Source: JBLNBU01 sp050260215 (GTDB lineage Bacteria > Pseudomonadota > Alphaproteobacteria > Rhodospirillales > Magnetospirillaceae). Taken from it: DNA of 53,866 nt. The stretch covers positions 1 to 53,866 of the forward strand of contig JBLNBU010000248.1 in assembly GCA_050260215.1 (NCBI GenBank), written 5' to 3'. Below are positions 7,412 to 15,358 of the stretch, piece by piece. Each line of letters begins with the position of its first letter. Within the stretch, counting starts at the first letter, position 1. A model generated the notes under the pieces. That model saw only the letters and a program-made list of their open reading frames with translations. It searched no databases and had not been told where the DNA came from. The position numbers and the translations under genes are program-made.

Positions 7412-8139
7412 CGCCGTACTTCGTCCATCAGCGCCCGCATGTGGCGGATCGACGCCTCGAAGCCGACGAAGATGGCCTCGCCGACCAGGAAATGGCCGAT
7501 GTTGAGCTCGACCACGTTGGCGATGGCGGCAACGGGCTTGACGGTGTCGAAGGTCAGGCCATGGCCGGCATGGCATTCCAGCCCGATGGCGGCGGCGTGC
7601 GCCGCGGCGGTGCGGATGCGGGTCAGCTCGGCGTCGCGGGCCTCGCCCTCGGCGTCGCAATAGGCGCCGGTGTGCAGCTCGACCACCGGCGCGCCGATGG
7701 CCTTCGAGGCGTCCAGCTGGCGGGGATCGGGCTCGACGAACATCGACACGCGGATGCCGGCCTCGACCAGGCGGCCGACCATGGGCTTCAACGTCGCCAC
7801 GTGGCCGGCGACGTCAAGGCCGCCCTCGGTGGTGCGCTCCTCGCGGCGCTCCGGGACGATGCAGGCGGCGTGCGGCCGGTGGCGCAGCGCGATGGCGACC
7901 ATCTCCTCGGTGGCGGCCATCTCCAGGTTCAGCGGCAAGGCGATCTCGTTGGCCAGGCGCTCGATGTCGCGGTCCGAGATGTGGCGCCGGTCCTCGCGCA
8001 GATGGGCGGTGATGCCGTCGGCGCCCGACTGGGCCGCCAGATGGGCCGCCCGCACCGGATCGGGATGGCGCCCGCCGCGGGCGTTGCGGATGGTGGCGAC
8101 GTGGTCGATGTTGACGCCGAGGCGCAGGGGAAGGGGCAT
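7408..8139 (-). CDS. pdxJ: Pyridoxine 5'-phosphate synthase
   Basis: Condenses 3-amino-2-oxopropyl phosphate with 1-deoxyxylulose 5-phosphate, the last ring-forming step of vitamin B6 synthesis in the DXP-dependent route. The 243-residue TIM barrel begins LRLGVNIDHVATIRNARGG and contains GADGITAHLREDRRHI, LNLEMAATEEM and CIVPERREERTTEGGLDV, all typical. The C-terminal LNIGHFLVGEAIFVGFE is the phosphate-binding end of the barrel. It lies 60 bases after rsh and overlaps acpS by four bases. Confidence 0.96.
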   Translation of the reverse strand: MPLPLRLGVNIDHVATIRNARGGRHPDPVRAAHLAAQSGADGITAHLREDRRHISDRDIERLANEIALPLNLEMAATEEMVAIALRHRPHAACIVPERREERTTEGGLDVAGHVATLKPMVGRLVEAGIRVSMFVEPDPRQLDASKAIGAPVVELHTGAYCDAEGEARDAELTRIRTAAAHAAAIGLECHAGHGLTFDTVKPVAAIANVVELNIGHFLVGEAIFVGFEASIRHMRALMDEVRR

Positions 8140-8177
8140 GGGGGGTCTCGTTCTTCTCGCTCTTGTTCTTCTTTCTC

Positions 8178-8193
8178 TCTCCCCGGAGGGAGA
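8178..8193 (-). repeat. Short GC-rich palindrome between rsh and pdxJ
   Basis: TCTCCC-CGGA-GGGAGA, a 6-bp-arm hairpin in the 60-base rsh-pdxJ gap. It resembles CTCCCCC-GGCCGA-GGGGGA at 12887-12902, suggesting a small dispersed intergenic palindrome family. Confidence 0.3.
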
Positions 8194-8199
8194 AGGGGT

Positions 8200-10362
8200 C
8201 TAGTTCCGTGCCCGTTCGACCGAGTTGATCACCGGGGTTGCCCTGAGCGCGGCGATGATGTTGGTCAGGTGCTTCACGTCGCGCACCTCGATGTCGATGA
8301 TCATCTCGAAGAAGTCGGGCGTGCGGTTGGTGATCTTCAGGTTGGTGATGTTGCCCATGTTCTTGGCGATCACCGTCGAGATCGACCCCAGGGTGCCGGG
8401 CTCGTTGGACACCACCAGGTCGATGCGGCCCAGGTGGTGGACGGTCTCGTGCTCGTCGTCCCAGGACAGGTCCAGCCAGCGTTCGGGCTGGTCGTTGAAC
8501 TGCTCCAGGTTCTCGCAGTCGATGGTGTGGATGGTCACGCCCTTGCCGGTGGCGACGATGCCGACGATGCGGTCGCCGGGCAGCGGGTGGCAGCAGCCGG
8601 CGAAGTGCAGCGCCATGCCGGGGATCAGCCCCTTGATGGGCACGGCACCGGCCACGTCCTTGCGCTCGCCGGCGGCCGGCTTGCCGTGGCGGGCCTTCAG
8701 CGCCACCACGTTGTCGGGCTTGTGGGCCTGGGTCTTGAGCTCGGGGAAGACGGTCGATACCACTTCGCGGGCTGACAGCATGCCCTCGCCCACCGTGGCC
8801 ATCAGGTCGTCGACGGTGGGGGCCTTGAAGATCTTGAGCACGTGCTCAAGGCTCTTCTCGGTGAAGTCGTAGCCTTCCTGCTTGTAGGCGCGCACCAGCA
8901 TGGCGCGGCCCAGGTCGGTGTACTGGGCCCGCTGCTGGGTGCGGATGAATCGGCGCACCCGGGCCCGCGCCCTGCCGGTGACGACGAAGCGCTCCCAGGT
9001 CGGGTTGGGGGTCTGGGCCTTCGAGGTGACGATCTCGACCTGGTCGCCGTTGTTCAGCTGGGTCCTGAGCGGCATGATGCGCCCGTTGATCTTGGCGCCG
9101 ACGCAGGTGTCGCCGACCTCGGAGTGGACCGCATAGGCGAAGTCCACCGGGCAGGCGCCGCGCGGCAACGAGATCAGGTCGCCCTTGGGCGTGAAGCAGA
9201 ACACCTGGTCCTGGAACAGGTCCAGCTTGGTGTGCTCCAGGAACTCCTCGGGGTTGGAGGCATGCTCGAGGATGTCCAGGAGCTCGCGCAGCCAGCGGTA
9301 CTGCCGGCCGTCGGTCATCTTGCCGCCCGACTGCTTGTACTTCCAGTGGGCGGCGACGCCCAGTTCTGACACCTCGTGCATCTCTGCCGAGCGGATCTGC
9401 ACCTCGATGCGGTGGCGCTCAGGGCCGAACACCCCGGTGTGCAGCGACCGATAGCCGTTGGGCTTGGGCGTCGAGATGTAGTCCTTGAAGCGGTTGGGAA
9501 CCATCGGATACTTGGAGTGGATCACGCCCAAGGCCCGGTAGCAGTCCTCGATGCTGCCCACCACCACGCGGAACGCCATGATGTCCGACAGCTGCTCGAA
9601 GCCCACGTTCTTCTTCTGCATTTTCTGCCAGATGGAATAGGGCGTCTTCTCGCGCCCCGACACCGTGGCCTCGACGCCGGCTTCGGCGAAGGTCTTGCGC
9701 AGCTCCTCCAGGATGCGGCCGATCAGGTCGCCGCCCTGCTCGCGCAGGAACGACAGGCGCGCCACGATGGAGGCCCGCGCATCGGCATGGATCTCGGAGA
9801 ACGCCAGGTCCTCCAGCTCCATCTTCAGCTCCTGCATGCCGATGCGCTCGGCCAGCGGGGCGTAGATCTCCATGGTTTCCAGCGCGATGCGCCGGCGTTT
9901 GTCGGGATTCTTGATGTAGTGCAGCGTGCGCATGTTGTGCACGCGGTCGGCCAGCTTGACCAGAAGGACGCGGATGTCCTCGCTCATGGCCAGGACCAGC
10001 TTGCGCAGGTTCTCGGCCTGCTTGGCGTGGTCCGACTGCATCTCGATGCGCGACAGCTTGGTGACGCCGTCGACCAGGCGGCCGATCTCGGGGCCGAACA
10101 GCCGCTCGATGTCCTCGAGCGTGGCCGGGGTGTCCTCGATGGTGTCGTGCAGCAGCGCGGTGATGATCGACGAGCCGTCCAGCCTGTACTTGGTCAGGAT
10201 GCCGGCGACCTCGATGGGGTGCGAGAAATAGGGGTCGCCCGAAGCGCGCAGCTGGGACCCGTGCATCTTCATGGCGAAGACGTAGGCGCGGTTGATCGCG
10301 TCCTCGTCCGCGTTGGCGTCGTAGGACTTGACCCGTTCGACCAGCTCGAATTGGCGCATCAT
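8200..10362 (-). CDS. rsh: Bifunctional (p)ppGpp synthetase/hydrolase
   Basis: RelA/SpoT homologue that makes and degrades the alarmone (p)ppGpp; 720 residues. The N-terminal HD hydrolase is intact (FSHP His48, and HDTIEDT with His72/Asp73, plus DRVHNMRTL). The synthetase domain follows (GREKTPYSIWQKM; FRVVVGSIEDCYRALG; DYISTPKPNGYRSLHT). Then come a TGS domain (VFCFTPKGDLISLPRGACPVDFAYAVH) and a C-terminal ACT domain (IDLVVSNEPGTLGSISTVIAKN). It is the single long RSH typical of alphaproteobacteria. Two consecutive ATG codons open the gene; an AAGGAGGG element lies about 13 bases upstream. It follows rpoZ by 108 bases, the conserved rpoZ-rsh pairing. Confidence 0.95.
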   Translation of the reverse strand: MMRQFELVERVKSYDANADEDAINRAYVFAMKMHGSQLRASGDPYFSHPIEVAGILTKYRLDGSSIITALLHDTIEDTPATLEDIERLFGPEIGRLVDGVTKLSRIEMQSDHAKQAENLRKLVLAMSEDIRVLLVKLADRVHNMRTLHYIKNPDKRRRIALETMEIYAPLAERIGMQELKMELEDLAFSEIHADARASIVARLSFLREQGGDLIGRILEELRKTFAEAGVEATVSGREKTPYSIWQKMQKKNVGFEQLSDIMAFRVVVGSIEDCYRALGVIHSKYPMVPNRFKDYISTPKPNGYRSLHTGVFGPERHRIEVQIRSAEMHEVSELGVAAHWKYKQSGGKMTDGRQYRWLRELLDILEHASNPEEFLEHTKLDLFQDQVFCFTPKGDLISLPRGACPVDFAYAVHSEVGDTCVGAKINGRIMPLRTQLNNGDQVEIVTSKAQTPNPTWERFVVTGRARARVRRFIRTQQRAQYTDLGRAMLVRAYKQEGYDFTEKSLEHVLKIFKAPTVDDLMATVGEGMLSAREVVSTVFPELKTQAHKPDNVVALKARHGKPAAGERKDVAGAVPIKGLIPGMALHFAGCCHPLPGDRIVGIVATGKGVTIHTIDCENLEQFNDQPERWLDLSWDDEHETVHHLGRIDLVVSNEPGTLGSISTVIAKNMGNITNLKITNRTPDFFEMIIDIEVRDVKHLTNIIAALRATPVINSVERARN

Positions 10363-10470
10363 GCGGCCCCAACTCCCTCCTTGCCGGGGGGAGCCGGCGC
10401 GCGGCCCGGACCAGTGGCTGAGGCGGCGCGCGGGCGATCCGACCGCATCGGCCGCCCCCTGTCCGGTATC

Positions 10471-10872
10471 CTACTCCTCGCCGGCGTCGATGTCGCCCAG
10501 GTCGCCCATCTCGGCGTCCAGGTCGACGTTCTCGTCGGTGACGGACATGCCGTCCTCGGCCATGTCCTCGGCAGCCATGTTCTCGAAGGCGATGTCGCGC
10601 TCGGCGGCGAAGGCCTCCATCTCGTCCTCTTCCGGCTCGTCGACCTCGACGTGCTTCTGCAGGCCGGTGACCAGGGCGTTCTGCAGGCCGTCCAGCGGCA
10701 CGGTGTCCTCGGCGATTTCGCGCAGGGCGACGACCGGGTTCTTGTCGTTGTCGCGCTCGAGCGTCAGGCGGGCGCCGGCGGAAATGTCACGGGCGCGCTG
10801 GGCGGCCATCAGCACCAGCTCGAACCGGTTGGGAACCCGGAGAACGCAATCTTCAACGGTAACGCGCGCCAT
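10471..10872 (-). CDS. rpoZ: DNA-directed RNA polymerase omega subunit
   Basis: Small RNA polymerase subunit that helps assemble the beta' subunit and forms part of a ppGpp site; 133 residues. The omega fold is clear in MARVTVEDCVLRVPNRFELVLMAAQRARDI and NPVVALREIAEDTV. The C-terminal half is an acidic extension (many Glu/Asp), longer than in E. coli (91 residues) but common in alphaproteobacteria. Good -35/-10 elements lie just upstream, so rpoZ heads the operon that continues into rsh. Placing it beside rsh fits its role in the stringent response. Confidence 0.93.
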   Translation of the reverse strand: MARVTVEDCVLRVPNRFELVLMAAQRARDISAGARLTLERDNDKNPVVALREIAEDTVPLDGLQNALVTGLQKHVEVDEPEEDEMEAFAAERDIAFENMAAEDMAEDGMSVTDENVDLDAEMGDLGDIDAGEE

Positions 10873-10914
10873 CGACCGAACCTCGACAAAACCCTGAAAC
10901 GAAGGAATCCAGCT

Positions 10915-10942
10915 TATATATGGGGTGCGCCTGCGAAAGCAA
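10915..10942 (-). promoter_or_regulatory. Promoter of the rpoZ operon
   Basis: On the minus strand, -35 TTGCTT (10942-10937), a 16-base spacer and -10 TATATA (10920-10915), with TATAAG immediately overlapping. The start would be near 10908, giving a leader of about 36 bases before rpoZ. It is the most AT-rich spot in the gap. Confidence 0.55.
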
Positions 10943-10959
10943 GCCCGCGGGCGCATCCG

Positions 10960-10975
10960 GCCGCCAGATGGCGGC
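10960..10975 (+). promoter_or_regulatory. Inverted repeat between rpoZ and the NYN gene
   Basis: GCCGCCA-GA-TGGCGGC, 7-bp perfect arms with a 2-base spacer, located between the divergent rpoZ and NYN genes and about 18 bases upstream of the rpoZ -35 element. It could be an operator or a small hairpin; no regulator is indicated. Confidence 0.3.
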
Positions 10976-11065
10976 TTGCGGGACCCCGGCCACCCGCCTA
11001 CGTTAGGACCATTGACGGTGCCCGGCCGGGGTGCCGACCATTCATTCTTTGATCGGATTTGAGAC

Positions 11066-11626
11066 ATGCCCTTCTATCCCACCGAACGCCTCGGGCTGTT
11101 CATCGACGGGTCCAATCTTTATGCCGCGGCGCGCACGCTGGGCTTCGACATCGACTACAAGAAGCTGCTGGACCTGTTCGCCTCCAAGGGCCGGCTGATC
11201 CGCGCCTTCTATTACACCGCCCTGGTCGAGGACCAGGAGTACTCGCCCATTCGCCCGCTGGTCGACTGGCTGGACTACAACGGCTACACCATGGTGACCA
11301 AGCCGACCAAGGAGTTCACCGACGCCATGGGCCGGCGCAAGATCAAGGGCAACATGGACATCGAGCTGGCCATCGACGTGATGGAGATGGCCCAGTACCT
11401 GGACCACGTGGTGCTGTTTTCGGGCGACGGCGATTTCCGCCGCCTGGTCGAGGCAGTGCAGCGCAAGGGCGTGCGCGTCTCGGTGGTCAGCACCGTGCGC
11501 TCGCAGCCGCCCATGGTCGCCGACGAACTGCGCCGCCAGGCCGACACCTTCATCGAGCTGCTCGACCTGGAACCGCTGATCGCCCGCAGCCAAAGCCGGC
11601 CGGTCGGCCCCGGCGACGACGCCTGA
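11066..11626 (+). CDS. NYN-domain (LabA/DUF88) ribonuclease-like protein
   Basis: A 186-residue single-domain protein of the NYN/PIN-like nuclease fold. Acidic metal-site motifs are present: GLFIDGSNLYAAAR (Asp14), KGNMDIELAIDVMEMA in the middle, and LFSGDGDFRRLVEAV near residue 120. The family (LabA, MARF1-type NYN) acts on RNA. Its activity here is inferred from the intact acidic residues. The gene is followed only 5 bases later by a uracil-DNA glycosylase gene, so the two are probably one transcript. It diverges from the rpoZ operon. Confidence 0.88.
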   Translation: MPFYPTERLGLFIDGSNLYAAARTLGFDIDYKKLLDLFASKGRLIRAFYYTALVEDQEYSPIRPLVDWLDYNGYTMVTKPTKEFTDAMGRRKIKGNMDIELAIDVMEMAQYLDHVVLFSGDGDFRRLVEAVQRKGVRVSVVSTVRSQPPMVADELRRQADTFIELLDLEPLIARSQSRPVGPGDDA

Positions 11627-11631
11627 GCACC

Positions 11632-12261
11632 GTGCACGTGCCCGATCACGACTGCGCCCGCTGCCCCCGCCTGGCGGCGTTCAGGGCCGACAACCGCTGC
11701 ACCTTCCCCGGCTGGCACAACGCGCCGGTGCCGTCGTTCGGCGGCCTGGACGCCCGCATCCTGGTGGTCGGCCTGGCCCCGGGCCTGAAAGGCGCCAACC
11801 GCACGGCGCGGCCCTTCACCGGCGATTATGCCGGCGAGCTGCTGTATGCCACCCTGAAGGCGTTCGGGCTGGCCCGAGGCGATTACGGCGCCCGGCCCGA
11901 CGACGGCTTCGAGCTGGTGGGCTGCCGGGTCACCAACGCGGTGCGCTGCGTGCCGCCGGCCAACAAGCCCCTGCCGGCCGAGTTCGCCGCCTGCCGGCCC
12001 TTCCTGGCCGACGAGATCAAGGCCATGCCGCGGCTGGCCGGCATCCTGTCGCTGGGGCGTGAATCCCACCAGCAGGTGCTGGCCACCCTGGGGGTGCGCA
12101 AGGCCGCCCACCCGTTCGGGCACGGGGCGGTTCACCGGCTGCCCGGCGGGCTGGTGTTGGGCGACAGCTACCACTGCTCGCGCTACAACACCAACACCGG
12201 CCGCCTGACCGCGGCCATGTTCGAGCAGGCCGTGGGGGCATTGCTTTCCGCCCTACCCTGA
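11632..12261 (+). CDS. Family 5 (UDGb-type) uracil-DNA glycosylase
   Basis: Removes uracil (and in this family often hypoxanthine or other deaminated bases) from DNA, starting base-excision repair; 209 residues. The active-site motif GLAPGLKGANRTARPFTGD has the GLAPG..GANRT form of family 5 rather than the GEAPG..D/E form of family 4. Cysteines in CARCPR, RCVPPANKPLP and AACRPF fit the [4Fe-4S] cluster of this family. The C-terminal motif SYHCSRYNTNTGRLT holds the conserved His. The start is set at GTG 11632, just after the NYN stop; a nearby in-frame GTG at 11638 is possible. Confidence 0.85.
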   Translation: MHVPDHDCARCPRLAAFRADNRCTFPGWHNAPVPSFGGLDARILVVGLAPGLKGANRTARPFTGDYAGELLYATLKAFGLARGDYGARPDDGFELVGCRVTNAVRCVPPANKPLPAEFAACRPFLADEIKAMPRLAGILSLGRESHQQVLATLGVRKAAHPFGHGAVHRLPGGLVLGDSYHCSRYNTNTGRLTAAMFEQAVGALLSALP

Positions 12262-12456
12262 GACCACCCCAAACCACCCGCAGGTTGGGGCATCACCCGC
12301 GTATGGCCACAACATTTTGTTTGCCGGTTCCCATGCATGCGACTATCGTCATGCACAGTTCGGCCATGGGCCTTTCAGGGAATATTGACCAACTGATGCC
12401 ACATTAGGATGGATGGTGGGCGCCCGAGGCGTCCGCCCCTGGAGGGCTTGACGACC

Positions 12457-12873
12457 ATGGCGCGCATCGACTGGACCGACGACTTCAAGATGGGCCTGCC
12501 GGCCATCGACGCGGACCACCGCCAGCTGCTGGACATCGCCAACGAGTTCTTCGACGCCGCCGAGGGCTCGGCTCCGGCCGGACAGCTGGCCGACATCATG
12601 GAACGCCTGATCGCCCGCACCCGCGAGCATTTCAAGGCCGAGGAACAGCTGCTGGACCGCCACCACTATCCCCACCTGGTCACCCACCGGGCCGAGCACG
12701 AGCGGCTGATCACCCATGCCCAGACCCTGCACGGCAAGCTGGCCGTGGCCGGCGCAGCCGAGGACGGGCAGCGCTTCGCCATCGAGACCGCCGACTACCT
12801 CAAGCACTGGCTGATCGACCACATCCGCCACGACGACAAGCCTTACCGCCGCTTCGTCATGCGGCTGACCTAG
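12457..12873 (+). CDS. Bacteriohemerythrin
   Basis: A 138-residue single-domain hemerythrin that binds O2 at a diiron site. All seven ligands can be placed: His21, His58, Glu62, His77, His81, His122 and Asp127 (motifs DADHRQLL, HFKAEE, HRAEH, DHIRHDD). A longer in-frame start at 12409 is less likely because the family begins MARIDW; a GGAGGG element lies 11-13 bases upstream of 12457. In the cytoplasm such proteins store or carry O2 or sense it. A second hemerythrin domain is encoded at 15355-16212, fused to a receiver. Confidence 0.9.
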   Translation: MARIDWTDDFKMGLPAIDADHRQLLDIANEFFDAAEGSAPAGQLADIMERLIARTREHFKAEEQLLDRHHYPHLVTHRAEHERLITHAQTLHGKLAVAGAAEDGQRFAIETADYLKHWLIDHIRHDDKPYRRFVMRLT

Positions 12874-12886
12874 GCCGTTCCCCTCT

Positions 12887-12902
12887 CCCCCGGCCGAGGG
12901 GG
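12887..12902 (+). terminator. Hairpin after bacteriohemerythrin
   Basis: CCCCC-GGCCGA-GGGGG begins 14 bases after the hemerythrin stop. There is no T tract. It may end the transcript or be a copy of a short intergenic palindrome similar to the one at 8178-8193. Confidence 0.35.
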
Positions 12903-12967
12903 AAACCATGGCACGCCGGCCGCCGCGTACCCACATCAGGTTCATGGTAGGCAGTTCAGAGGCGGTC

Positions 12968-13252
12968 ATGGCCCAGTCAGGTCGCGGCACCAAGCGGCAT
13001 TGCAGCCATTGCGGGGTCAATTTCTACGACCTTGGGCGCAATCCGCCGGTTTGCCCGAAATGCCAGCACGAGTACGTCGCCCAAACCCGGCTGCCGTCCA
13101 CCGGCCGGGCGGCCCGCATGCCTGCTCCCCTGCCCGAGCCCGAGGAAGCGCCGCGCTTCGACGAAGACGAGGCGCTCGAGCACGACGTCGACGAGGAGCA
13201 GCTGGTCGACAACGGCGACGAGGACGGCGACCACGACGAGATGCGGGAGTAG
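12968..13252 (+). CDS. TIGR02300/FYDLN-acid domain zinc-ribbon protein
   Basis: A 94-residue protein with an N-terminal zinc ribbon (HCSHCG and CPKCQ) enclosing the FYDLGRNPPVCP motif that names the FYDLN family, followed by an acidic low-complexity tail rich in Asp and Glu. The family is restricted largely to alphaproteobacteria and has no established function. The start at 12968 is chosen because MAQSGRGTKR is the usual family N-terminus; longer in-frame starts to 12908 add an unconserved arginine-rich stretch. Confidence 0.85.
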   Translation: MAQSGRGTKRHCSHCGVNFYDLGRNPPVCPKCQHEYVAQTRLPSTGRAARMPAPLPEPEEAPRFDEDEALEHDVDEEQLVDNGDEDGDHDEMRE

Positions 13253-13302
13253 GCATTGAACAGCGCGCCGATGTTATTCGTCCGCAAACCACCATCTCGC
13301 AC

Positions 13303-13331
13303 TTGCGACTGCGTCTCAGACTTGCTATAGC
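13303..13331 (+). promoter_or_regulatory. Promoter of the ferredoxin-NADP reductase gene
   Basis: -35 TTGCGA (13303-13308), 17-base spacer, -10 TATAGC (13326-13331), about 35 bases before the ATG at 13366. The start point would be near 13338. Confidence 0.55.
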
Positions 13332-13365
13332 CTAAGGCAGCCAACCACCCCGAGAGCGAAGGCGC

Positions 13366-14139
13366 ATGTCGAACATCCTGGAAAAGACGGTCCTCGACGT
13401 TCACCACTGGACCGACAGCCTGTTCACCCTGAAGCTGACCCGCGACCCGGGCTTCCGCTTCGACAACGGGCAGTTCGCCATGATCGGGCTGATGGTCGAC
13501 GGCCGGCCCTTGATGCGCGCCTATTCCATGGTCAGCGCCAACTACGAGGAGCACCTGGAATTCCTGTCGATCAAGGTTCCGGGCGGCCCGCTGACCTCGC
13601 GCCTGCAGAACGTCAAGCCGGGCGACACCATCTTGGTCAACAAGAAGACCACCGGCACGCTGATCCTCGACAACCTGCTGCCCGGCAAGCGCCTGTGGAT
13701 GCTGTCGACGGGGACCGGCATCGCGCCGTTCCTGTCGATCATCAAGGACCCCGAGGTGTACGACCGCTTCGACCAGGTGGTCCTGACCCACACCTGCCGT
13801 ACCGTGCGCGACCTGGTCTACGAGGACTTCATCCGCGAAGAACTGCCCAACAACGAGTTTTTCGGCGAGCAGGCCCGCCACAAGCTGGTCTACTACCCCA
13901 CCGTCACCCGCGAGGACTTCCGCACCCAAGGGCGCATCACCGACCTGATCGAAAACGGCCAGGCATTCGCCGACCTGGGGCTTCAGGGCTTCGACATCGA
14001 CGAGGACCGGGTGATGGTGTGCGGCAACCCCCACATGACCGCCGACCTGGTCGCCTATTTCGACGGCCTGGGTTTCCACCAGGGCAGCCACACCGGCGCC
14101 GGCCACTACGTCATCGAGAAGGCGTTCGTGGAGAAGTGA
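13366..14139 (+). CDS. fpr: Ferredoxin-NADP(+) reductase
   Basis: FAD flavoprotein that moves electrons between NADPH and ferredoxin or flavodoxin; 257 residues, the size of bacterial Fpr. FAD-binding motif RAYSMVSANYEEHLEFLSIKVPGGPLTS, NADP-binding motif MLSTGTGIAPFLSI, and the C-terminal VMVCGNPHMTADLVAYF and GHYVIEKAFVEK are all typical. The short C-terminus ending VEK after the aromatic Tyr region matches the Azotobacter/Rhodobacter subclass. It has its own promoter and is convergent with the next gene, only 7 bases apart. Such enzymes often supply reducing power for iron metabolism and oxidative-stress defence. Confidence 0.92.
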   Translation: MSNILEKTVLDVHHWTDSLFTLKLTRDPGFRFDNGQFAMIGLMVDGRPLMRAYSMVSANYEEHLEFLSIKVPGGPLTSRLQNVKPGDTILVNKKTTGTLILDNLLPGKRLWMLSTGTGIAPFLSIIKDPEVYDRFDQVVLTHTCRTVRDLVYEDFIREELPNNEFFGEQARHKLVYYPTVTREDFRTQGRITDLIENGQAFADLGLQGFDIDEDRVMVCGNPHMTADLVAYFDGLGFHQGSHTGAGHYVIEKAFVEK

Positions 14140-14146
14140 AGGCCCA

Positions 14147-15358
14147 TCAGGCAAACACGAACGGCACCGCCGTGCTGATCCGGTAAGCCTCGCCGCCGAC
14201 CACGGTGGCGGGGGCGATGGTACGGCGGGCATCGACCAGGGCCGTCTCGATGCGGCGGTCGGTCAGGCGGTAGCGGGCGTCCAGCCCGATGTCGGCCAGG
14301 CTGGCGCAGGGCTCGCCGAAGACGTGGGCGTAGACCGCGGTCATCATGCCGTAGCGTCCGGCCATCAGGGTGTTGCAGGCGTTCTTGACCGCGGCCAGGT
14401 CGCCCGCGCCGTGCATGTGCAGGCTGGTGGCCAGCATGACGGACACCGCGTGCAGCACGTCGTAGCGCACATGGGCGATGAACACTTCCAGGTCGCGGCT
14501 GGTCAGGTGCAGCTTGTCGCGCACCGCCACCCGGATCAGCCCACCCAGGATCAGGCTGAAGAATTCCGGTACCCCCCATTCCATGCCCAGGCCCACCGAG
14601 GCCAACGCCTCCAGCGGGGTGAAGGCGGCGTGCCCGGCAACCAGGCGCTGGGTCAGCACGTTGTCGGCGACGCCGGGCAGCATGGGCTCGTCCTGGTCAT
14701 TGGCGGCAATGCCCAAGCCGTCGAACAACTGGCGGTACATGACGATGTGGGTGCGCGCCGACAGCAGGTGGCCGAGGCCGGGATAGTCCTCGACCGCGTG
14801 GCTGCCCACCCCGTACTCGTCGGCGACCAACTGGGCCAGGGCGATCTGGGTCAGTTCGGACACCCGCTCGTTCAAGGGCCCGAACGGCATGTCCGCCAGG
14901 CCGTGGAAGCGGCCGATGGCCATGGCGACGCACTGGCGGGTGTTCTTGATCTGGTTGAAGTACTGGCGGGCGAAGCGGGCCACCTGGGCGCCCTCGATGC
15001 CGCCCTCGAACACGCGCACGAAGAACGGATGGCGCCACACCGGGTGGCGCATCACGTGCTCGTGCAACTCGACGAACATTTCGTTGAGCGCACCGGGGCG
15101 AAACAGGGCGATGCGGTGGAAGGGATTGTCGGCCCCGACACGGGCGCGCAGGGCGGCGAACAGGTCGTGAAGCGGCGAGCCGGGCTGCTCGACCTCGGCC
15201 ACCACCCGCTCGAAATCGACGCGCTGGCTGTCCAGGAAGCCGGCCAGCACGCCCTCGGCGTCGCGCTCGAGCAGGTCGGGCATGGGGTGGACGTCCGGCG
15301 GCACCACCGGCCGGCCGTCGACGAACTCCACCAGGTCGCTGAATCGGGTGTTGGTCAT
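14147..15358 (-). CDS. Heme-oxygenase-like diiron-type metalloenzyme
   Basis: A 403-residue, mostly helical protein assigned to the iron-containing redox enzyme / haem_oxygenas_2 group (heme-oxygenase-like diiron oxidases). Candidate metal ligands in family order are Glu181 and His187 (DEYGVGSHAVEDY), Glu260 (GMEWGVPEFF) and His296, Asp300, His303 (FIAHVRYDVLH); the last trio has the same H-x3-D-x2-H spacing known from Chlamydia CADD. Characterised relatives oxidise small metabolites with O2. About 100 N-terminal residues precede the helical core. Its ATG overlaps the stop of the hemerythrin-receiver gene by four bases, so the two are translationally coupled. Substrate unknown; ligand mapping is an inference. 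Confidence 0.75.
   Translation of the reverse strand: MTNTRFSDLVEFVDGRPVVPPDVHPMPDLLERDAEGVLAGFLDSQRVDFERVVAEVEQPGSPLHDLFAALRARVGADNPFHRIALFRPGALNEMFVELHEHVMRHPVWRHPFFVRVFEGGIEGAQVARFARQYFNQIKNTRQCVAMAIGRFHGLADMPFGPLNERVSELTQIALAQLVADEYGVGSHAVEDYPGLGHLLSARTHIVMYRQLFDGLGIAANDQDEPMLPGVADNVLTQRLVAGHAAFTPLEALASVGLGMEWGVPEFFSLILGGLIRVAVRDKLHLTSRDLEVFIAHVRYDVLHAVSVMLATSLHMHGAGDLAAVKNACNTLMAGRYGMMTAVYAHVFGEPCASLADIGLDARYRLTDRRIETALVDARRTIAPATVVGGEAYRISTAVPFVFA

Noticed and set aside
12333..12355. Sigma-54 element TGGCCACAACATTTTGTTTGC upstream of bacteriohemerythrin
   Set aside because: The GG-to-GC distance is 18 bases rather than 12.
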